Translations under genes and position numbers: made by a program | Source of the DNA: Pseudoduganella plicata | Lineage (GTDB): Bacteria > Pseudomonadota > Gammaproteobacteria > Burkholderiales > Burkholderiaceae_D | Reading direction: 5' to 3' | DNA length: 64,000 nucleotides | Assembly: GCF_004421005.1 (NCBI RefSeq) | Contig: NZ_CP038026.1 | Span: forward strand, 372,001 to 436,000 | In this document: positions 58,578-64,000 of the stretch, in pieces | Position numbering within the stretch: position 1 is the stretch's first letter | Layout: every line of letters begins with the position of its first letter | The notes under the pieces: model-generated | The model's input: only the letters and a program-made list of their open reading frames with translations | Databases searched by the model: none | Told to the model about the DNA's origin: nothing

Positions 58578-61500
58578 AGCGCCTGCTGCACTGGCTGGTG
58601 AAGCCCGCCGTCTTCTCGCTGCTCGGCGTCCTGGTGCTGTCGCTCGTCGTCTGGTTCGAGGCGCCGCTGCTGGCGTTCGACGGCGCCGAGCCGTTCGCCA
58701 CCGACCGGGCGCGCTGGATCATCATTGCCGTCCTGCTGCTGGCGTGGGCGGGCTGGTTCGGCTGGAAGAAGCTGGCGCTGCGGCTGGCGGAGCGGCGCTT
58801 GGCGCGTGCCGTCTCGGCCGACGCAAAGGCGGCCACCACGCAGCCGGAACATAGCAAGAGCAGCGAAAACAGCGTCGAGGTGGCGTTGCTGTCGCAACGC
58901 TTCCAGGAAGCGCTGGCAACGTTGCGCAAAGCGCGCAAACCGGGTGGGCTATATGGCCTGCCGTGGTACCTGTTTGTCGGCGCGCCCGGGACGGGCAAGA
59001 CCACCGCGCTGGTGCACTCGGGGCTGAAATTCCCGCTGGCCGACACGCACGGCCGCGGCCCCGTACAGGGTGTGGGCGGCACGCGCAACTGCGACTGGTG
59101 GTTCACGGACGAAGCCGTGCTGCTCGACACGGCGGGGCGCTATACGACGCAGGACAGTCACGCGGAAATGGACAACGCCGCGTGGCTGGGCTTCCTGCGG
59201 CTGCTGCGGCGCCAGCGCCGGCGGCGCCCCGTCGATGGCGTTATCGTCGCGCTGTCCGTCGCCGACCTGCTGGAGCGGGACGACGCGGCGCGCCGCGCCC
59301 AGGCGCGCACGGTGCGCGCCCGCATCCAGGAGCTGCACAACGAACTGGGCGTGCGTTTTCCCGTGTATGCGGTCGTGACGAAGTGCGACCTGCTGGCCGG
59401 ATTCGTCGAGTATTTTGACGGGCTGACCCGCGAGGAGCGCATGCAGGTGTGGGGGGTGACGTTCGCGCACCAGGCGGGCGACGCGCCGGATGCGGGCCTG
59501 AAAAGCTTCCCGGCCGAGTTCGCGGCGCTGGCGGCGCAGCTGCAGGCGCCCCTGTTCGAGCGCATGCAGGGCGAGCGCGACGTGCAGCGGCGCGCGCTGA
59601 TCTACAACTTCCCCCAGCAGTTCGCCGCCGTCGAGGCGCCGTTGCAGGCATTCCTGGACGATGTATTCGACACCACGGGATACGAACAGGCGGCGCTGCT
59701 GCGCGGCGTCTACTTCACCAGCGGCACGCAGGAAGGCAGCCCGATCGACCGCGTGATGGCCGCGCTGGCGGCCAGCTTCGGCCTCGATCGCAAGGTGCTG
59801 CCGCCCGCAATCGCCACGGGCCGCAGCTATTTCCTCACCCGGCTCTTGCGCGACGTGATCTTCGCCGAGCAGGGGCTGGCGGGGTCGAACCTGGCGATCG
59901 AGCGCAACCGGGGCCGGCTGCAATGGGCCGCCATCGGCGCCGCCGCACTGGCGCTGCTGCTGGCCACCGCCGGCCTGGCGACGAGCTACGTGCACAACGC
60001 CGGCTACGTGGCCGACGTCGCGGCACGGGCGGCGGAGATCGATCGGCTGGCGCGGGCAGTGCCGGACGATCTGTCGCCGCTCGTCACGCTGCCGCTGTTG
60101 AACGCTTCGCGCGACGTGCCGGGGGGATACCGTGACCGCGCGACGGACGTGCCGCTGCTGATGGGCCTCGGCCTGTACCAGGGCGCCAAGCTGGGCGACG
60201 GCGCAGTGCGCGCCTACCAGCGCTTCCTGCGGGCGGCGCTGCTGCCGCGTTTGATGACGCGGATGGAAACCCAGCTGCGCCGCGGTAACGCCAACAGCCC
60301 GGACTACCTGTACGAACTGCTGCGCGTCTACCTGATGCTGGGCCAGCCGAACCATCTGGATGCGCAGGCCGTCGGCGCGTGGCTCGACCTGGACTGGCAG
60401 CGCAACCTGGCCGCCGCCAGCGAGCCGCAACGCTCGGAACTGGCCGACCATGTCGCGGCGCTGCTGGATGAATCGTATGCACTGGATGCGCCGCCCCAGC
60501 TGGACACGGCGCTGATCGAGCGTACCCGCCTGCTGCTGGCGGCAGCGCCGCTGGGCGAGCGGGTGTATCGCCGCCTGCAACGCGACCTCATGACTGCCGC
60601 ACCGCCCGACTTCGACGTGGCCGCTGCGGCAGGACGCGATGCGCCGGTAGTGCTGAAGCGCCAGAGCGGCCAGCCGTTGACGCGCGGCGTGTCGGGGCTG
60701 TACACGGTGGCAGGCTACAAGCGCTTCATGGCGGCGATCGACGCCGGTATCGCCGACATCGTGCGCGACAGCTGGGTGCTGGACCGGCGCGAGGCCGTGG
60801 ACGGACTGGCGGCGGCCGCGCAGATGAAGGCTTCGGTCCAGGAACTGTATTACGACGACTACATCCGCCAATGGGATGGCTTGCTGGCCGATGTCGTGCT
60901 GGTACCGTTCGACAGCCTCGATGGGGCGGCGCGCGTACTGGCGCTGGCCAGCGGTGCCAATTCACCGCTGCGTCGCTACCTGCAGGCCGTGGCCTTCCAG
61001 ACCGCGCTGGAGAAGCAGGCCGCGCCACCGTCGGCGCTCGATGCGGCGGGCGCAAAGGTGAAGGGGCTGGGCGACGCGGCGCGCAAGCGTCTTGCGTCCG
61101 CGCTGGGCGGTGGCGCCGCGGCGCCGGCGCCGACGGCCCGGCCGATGAATCCTGTCGATGCGCACTTCGCGCCGCTGCACCGGATGCTGGTGGCCGGCGC
61201 GGCAGGTACGCCGGCCCCCCTGGAGACGGTGCTGGCGCAGCTGAAGGACGTCGCTGTCTACCTGGACGCGGCCAATGCGGCGCGTGCCGCGGGCCAGCCG
61301 CCACCGCCGGCGGATTCGCTGGCCAGGCTGCGGCCCGTCGGGGCCGACCTGCCGGCGCCGCTGGCGGCACTGGTGAGGGAGGTCGAGGGCGCTGGCAATG
61401 CGCTGACCCTTGGCACGGAGCGCGAGCGCATCAATGCGCTTTGGCAGGCCGGCCCTGCGCCGTTCTGCCGCGGCGCCATCGCCGGCCGCTACCCCGTCGT

Positions 61501-62125
61501 CCGCGCATCCGCACAGGATGCGCTGCCCGAGGACTTCGGCCGTTTCTTCGCGCCCGGCGGCATGATGGACGACTTCTTCCAGAAGTATCTGCTGGCGTAC
61601 GTGGACATGTCGGCCCCGCAGTGGCGCTGGCGCATTGTCAACAACGTCGAACTGGGCATCGATGCGGAGGTGCTGGCGCAGTTCCAGCGCGCCGCCACCA
61701 TCCGCGACCGCTACTTCGGCGCCGGCGGACGGCAGCCGTCGATCCGCTTCGACCTGCGCCCCGTCGCGGCCGATGCGGCGCTGACGCGGGTGGCGCTGGA
61801 TATCGACGGCCAGGTGCTGGCCTTCGCTCCCAAGGCCCCGTTGACCGGCGTGTCGTTCCAGCTCCCCAGCGGCAAGAACGTCAACGCGGTGCGCTTCGAC
61901 GTGGCGCCGCCGTCGACGCTGGAACTGCGCACGGAAGGGCCGTGGGCTTGGTTCCGCATGCTGGACAAAGCCGTCGTCGAACCGAGCCCGCAACAGCCGG
62001 AGCGCTACAAGCTGACCTTCGACCTGGAAGGACGCAGGATGATCTACGAGCTGGTAGCCAGCAGCGTCAACAACCCCTTCCGGCGCGACGGCACCGATGG
62101 CTTCCGCTGCCTGGAGGGACTGTGA
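58574..62125 (+). CDS. tssM: T6SS inner-membrane protein TssM (IcmF)
   Basis: 1183 residues, full length. Two membrane helices near the start (about 10-28 and 48-63), then a cytoplasmic NTPase-like domain with Walker A GAPGTGKTT (136-144), a third helix at about 450-470 (WAAIGAAALALLLATAGLA), and a large periplasmic domain to the end, closing with the DotU-contact region (about 1060-1180: VNNVELGIDAEVLAQFQRAA, LTFDLEGRRMIYEL). IcmF-related motifs include DWWFTDEAVLLDTAGRYTTQ and YAVVTKCDLLAGFVEYF. It forms the membrane complex with TssL and TssJ. The stop overlaps the tagF GTG start by four bases. Confidence 0.96.
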   Translation: MKRLLHWLVKPAVFSLLGVLVLSLVVWFEAPLLAFDGAEPFATDRARWIIIAVLLLAWAGWFGWKKLALRLAERRLARAVSADAKAATTQPEHSKSSENSVEVALLSQRFQEALATLRKARKPGGLYGLPWYLFVGAPGTGKTTALVHSGLKFPLADTHGRGPVQGVGGTRNCDWWFTDEAVLLDTAGRYTTQDSHAEMDNAAWLGFLRLLRRQRRRRPVDGVIVALSVADLLERDDAARRAQARTVRARIQELHNELGVRFPVYAVVTKCDLLAGFVEYFDGLTREERMQVWGVTFAHQAGDAPDAGLKSFPAEFAALAAQLQAPLFERMQGERDVQRRALIYNFPQQFAAVEAPLQAFLDDVFDTTGYEQAALLRGVYFTSGTQEGSPIDRVMAALAASFGLDRKVLPPAIATGRSYFLTRLLRDVIFAEQGLAGSNLAIERNRGRLQWAAIGAAALALLLATAGLATSYVHNAGYVADVAARAAEIDRLARAVPDDLSPLVTLPLLNASRDVPGGYRDRATDVPLLMGLGLYQGAKLGDGAVRAYQRFLRAALLPRLMTRMETQLRRGNANSPDYLYELLRVYLMLGQPNHLDAQAVGAWLDLDWQRNLAAASEPQRSELADHVAALLDESYALDAPPQLDTALIERTRLLLAAAPLGERVYRRLQRDLMTAAPPDFDVAAAAGRDAPVVLKRQSGQPLTRGVSGLYTVAGYKRFMAAIDAGIADIVRDSWVLDRREAVDGLAAAAQMKASVQELYYDDYIRQWDGLLADVVLVPFDSLDGAARVLALASGANSPLRRYLQAVAFQTALEKQAAPPSALDAAGAKVKGLGDAARKRLASALGGGAAAPAPTARPMNPVDAHFAPLHRMLVAGAAGTPAPLETVLAQLKDVAVYLDAANAARAAGQPPPPADSLARLRPVGADLPAPLAALVREVEGAGNALTLGTERERINALWQAGPAPFCRGAIAGRYPVVRASAQDALPEDFGRFFAPGGMMDDFFQKYLLAYVDMSAPQWRWRIVNNVELGIDAEVLAQFQRAATIRDRYFGAGGRQPSIRFDLRPVAADAALTRVALDIDGQVLAFAPKAPLTGVSFQLPSGKNVNAVRFDVAPPSTLELRTEGPWAWFRMLDKAVVEPSPQQPERYKLTFDLEGRRMIYELVASSVNNPFRRDGTDGFRCLEGL

Positions 62126-62823
62126 GCGACGGGGACGATGGCGCGCCAGGCTTCTTCGGCAAAGTCATGACGCACGGCGACTTCGTCGCGCGGCGCCTGC
62201 CGGCGGGGCCGCAGGCGATGTGGGATGCCTGGCTGCAGACGGCGCTGCAGGGCAGCCGCCAAGGGCTGGGTCGCGCGTGGATGGAGACCTATCTCACCAG
62301 CCCCGTGTGGCGCTTTGCGCTGGCCGGCGGCGTGGTCGATGGCGGCGCATGGGCCGGCGTGCTGATGCCCAGCGTCGACCGGGTAGGGCGTCACTTTCCG
62401 TTGACGGTGCTTGGCCCCATCGCGGACGGTCCCGCGTTGGCGGAATGGCTCGCCTCCGGCCAAGGTTGGTACGAAAGGGTGGAGGCGCTGGCACTGTCGT
62501 CGCTGGACGAGGGCTTCAGCCTGGAAGCGTTCGACGCCGCGCTGCTGGCGCTGGCGCCGGCCCTGGACGGATTGAGCGCGGCAGCGGGAGCGCATGGCGC
62601 CGCGGGCTACTGGCTGCAGCTGGGCAGCCTGGACGAACTGGCGGCAGCGCTGCCGCAGTTGCTGGGCGCTGCGCTGCATGGGCACAGCCTGTGGTGGACG
62701 GACGGCTCCGAGGCGGTGCAGCCATGCGCGCTGCTGTGCCGGGGGCTGCCTGCGCCAGCGGCGTTTGCGGAGATGCTGGGCGGCGCGCCGGTCAGCCCGG
62801 GCAGCGTACCAGCACCGCCGTGA
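62122..62823 (+). CDS. tagF: T6SS regulator TagF
   Basis: 233 residues. TagF family: APGFFGKVMTHGDFVARRLP, WDAWLQTALQGSR, ETYLTSPVWRFALAGG, GVLMPSVDRVGRHFPLTVLG. TagF is a post-translational repressor of HSI-I-type systems that acts on Fha and assembly independently of the PpkA/PppA switch. GTG start at 62122 overlaps the tssM stop. Its 3' end overlaps the opposite-strand phosphatase gene by 32 bases. No PppA domain is fused to it. Confidence 0.92.
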   Translation: MSDGDDGAPGFFGKVMTHGDFVARRLPAGPQAMWDAWLQTALQGSRQGLGRAWMETYLTSPVWRFALAGGVVDGGAWAGVLMPSVDRVGRHFPLTVLGPIADGPALAEWLASGQGWYERVEALALSSLDEGFSLEAFDAALLALAPALDGLSAAAGAHGAAGYWLQLGSLDELAAALPQLLGAALHGHSLWWTDGSEAVQPCALLCRGLPAPAAFAEMLGGAPVSPGSVPAPP

Positions 62824-63664
62824 TATTGTCCCGTCCCCCGTCGCGCTGCGCCATTGCCACCAGCCGGGCGCAGCAGGCGTCCAGGTTGTCGGCGCGGGCC
62901 TGGCCGACGATGGCGGCGATATTCTCCTCGGAGGAATCGCCATACAGGCCGTCGCTGCACAGCAGATAGACGTCGCCCGGTGCCGTCGCATGGATCGACA
63001 GGTCCGGCCTGATGTCGGCCGCGGGCCCCAGCGCCTGCAGCAGCAGGTTGCGCGCGGGCAGGGGCCCGGGCCTGCCGCGTTCAAGCGCCTCCTGGTACAG
63101 GGTCTGGTCGCGCGTCAGCTGCGTCAGCCGGCCGTCGCGGTACAGGTACAGGCGGCTGTCGCCGACGTGGAACAGGAAGACGGGGCCGCCGGGCGCCGGC
63201 TGCCACATGCCCGTCAGCGTCGTACCCATGCCCGTGCCGTCCGGCCGGGCTTGCGCCACGTTGGTCAGGTACATCCGCTCGTTGGCGAATTCCACGGCGT
63301 CGTGCAACGCGATCATCGCCTTCATCGTCGCATCCGTCCACGTGGCGTCGGGGTCGAGGCTGGCGGGATCGAAGTCGCTGGCACGAAAGACCGGCAAGGT
63401 GGCGTCCCCGTCGCGGTCGGGCGCAGGCGCGCGGCCGGCCGCGGCCAGATAGCCGCACAGCAGTTCGATGGCGTCGGTACTGGCGATTTCGCCGGCGTCA
63501 TGGCCGCCCATGCCGTCGGCCACCGCCAGCAACCCCAGCTCCGGCGAAATGAAGAAATTGTCCTGGTTCGACTCGCGCAGCAGGCCGGTATCGGTGACGC
63601 CGAACGCCACCCCCAGGCCCAGGGTGAAATACTGCGACGGCGATAGCGGCTTCCAGCTGGCCAA
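62792..63664 (-). CDS. PP2C-type Ser/Thr phosphatase (Stp1/PppA-like)
   Basis: 290 residues. PPM/PP2C phosphatase with all metal motifs: RESNQDNFFISPE, VADGMGGHDAGEIAS (metal-binding Asp and Gly), VFLFHVGDSRLYLYRDGRL, LLCSDGLYGDSSEENI and GGRDNITAVLV. It would reverse phosphorylation of TagH by the Ser/Thr kinases. Start: no ATG fits near a ribosome site, but a TTG at 63664 lies five bases after AGGAGA and gives an N-terminus MASWKPLSPSQYF that fits the family; ATG at 63721 or TTG at 63742 would give longer forms. On the minus strand it converges on tagF with a 32-base overlap. Confidence 0.9.
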   Translation of the reverse strand: MASWKPLSPSQYFTLGLGVAFGVTDTGLLRESNQDNFFISPELGLLAVADGMGGHDAGEIASTDAIELLCGYLAAAGRAPAPDRDGDATLPVFRASDFDPASLDPDATWTDATMKAMIALHDAVEFANERMYLTNVAQARPDGTGMGTTLTGMWQPAPGGPVFLFHVGDSRLYLYRDGRLTQLTRDQTLYQEALERGRPGPLPARNLLLQALGPAADIRPDLSIHATAPGDVYLLCSDGLYGDSSEENIAAIVGQARADNLDACCARLVAMAQRDGGRDNITAVLVRCPG

Positions 63665-63914
63665 AGTGTCTCCTGCGGTGGACAACGGTCCTGAAGTTGC
63701 GCAGCGACGCTGCAAGCGCATGCTAGCACGGGCCAGGGGCAACGCATAACGAAACCGCCACGGGCGACGACGACCGGGCCCGTGCTTCGGCGCGGCTGGG
63801 GCAGGAGAAGACGCGTACCGTCGACGTGTGCGCCAGTATGCGCGAGCAGGACAGGAAGGTGCGCCGGCGCGGAGCCGGCGGCACGTAGGGGGCAGACAGG
63901 CGGGCAGGCAGGCG

Positions 63915-64000
63915 TCAGTCGCCCGGTGGCGGCGGCAGCCGTGGCGCCGCCGTTGGCGGCACCGGCACGATATTGGACGCCGGCGCGCCCGGTGTCACAG
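63915..64000 (-). CDS. C-terminal end of a minus-strand gene, possibly tssJ
   Basis: An open frame enters from the right edge of the window and ends at TGA 63915-63917. The visible 28 residues read VTPGAPASNIVPVPP and end LPPPPGD, proline-rich. TssJ, the outer-membrane lipoprotein of the system, is the only core component not found in the window and could lie here, but no TssJ motif is visible in this fragment. The 250 bases between it and the phosphatase start contain a G/C-rich inverted repeat near 63859-63884 and nothing else that I recognise. Confidence 0.3.
   Translation of the reverse strand, partial: VTPGAPASNIVPVPPTAAPRLPPPPGD

Noticed and set aside
63750-63914. Possible small gene between the phosphatase and the window end
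   Set aside because: No start with a ribosome site and no coherent protein; only a G/C-rich inverted repeat is visible.

Overview
The window reads as a chromosomal stretch of a high-GC betaproteobacterium of the Oxalobacteraceae, most like Massilia, Duganella or Pseudoduganella. This is an inference from strong G/C third-position bias, a class I PHA synthase followed by PhaR, Burkholderiales-type housekeeping genes (bamD, rluD, pgeF, rimO, serB, mfd) and an HSI-I-like type VI secretion cluster. I see no rRNA, tRNA, CRISPR array or intact insertion sequence, and no gene-free stretch longer than about 300 bases.

Layout. (1) 1-8.6 kb holds signalling genes. A PAS histidine kinase cut by the window edge converges on a six-gene minus-strand operon (EAL-receiver-PAS, small protein, HDOD, PAS histidine kinase, receiver-HD-GYP, receiver). 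Every junction in that operon is a 4-base start/stop overlap. A degenerate HD-GYP protein lies next to it, coupled to an aminotransferase. (2) 8.6-17.3 kb is mostly housekeeping: aminotransferase, PIN protein, yaaA, a TonB-like periplasmic protein, bamD, rluD, pgeF, phaC (frameshifted) and phaR. (3) 17.3-18 kb carries a stand-alone protein resembling the DEDD half of an IS110 transposase. (4) 18-26.3 kb is a glycoside-use locus: GH1 beta-glucosidase, ABC sugar importer (binding protein, two permeases, ATPase) and a TonB-dependent receptor, behind a promoter with a LacI-type palindrome. (5) 26.3-38 kb contains rimO, metC, a di-haem cytochrome, small membrane and cytochrome c genes, tspO, serB, mfd and a 5'-nucleotidase. 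(6) 38-64 kb is a type VI secretion system.

The T6SS runs on the plus strand: kinase-like protein, tssA, tssB, tssC, hcp, tagJ, tssE, tssF, tssG, clpV, PAAR-like, vgrG, tagH, tssK, tssL, tssM, tagF. A Stp1/PppA-type phosphatase follows on the minus strand. The start of a further minus-strand gene, possibly tssJ, is cut by the window end. A second, complete Ser/Thr kinase is transcribed divergently, together with a GAF-MshEN protein and a 5'-nucleotidase. Kinase, phosphatase, FHA protein and TagF match the phosphorylation control known from Pseudomonas aeruginosa HSI-I.

Most noteworthy: phaC and one histidine kinase are each broken by what looks like a single-base indel, and tssE runs through its expected stop deep into tssF. 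Two HD-GYP proteins have lost opposite halves of their metal site. A kinase without a visible P-loop heads the T6SS operon, and a GspE-like protein ends before its ATPase core. A GGGGACAG-type inverted repeat occupies three of the four sizeable convergent gaps.
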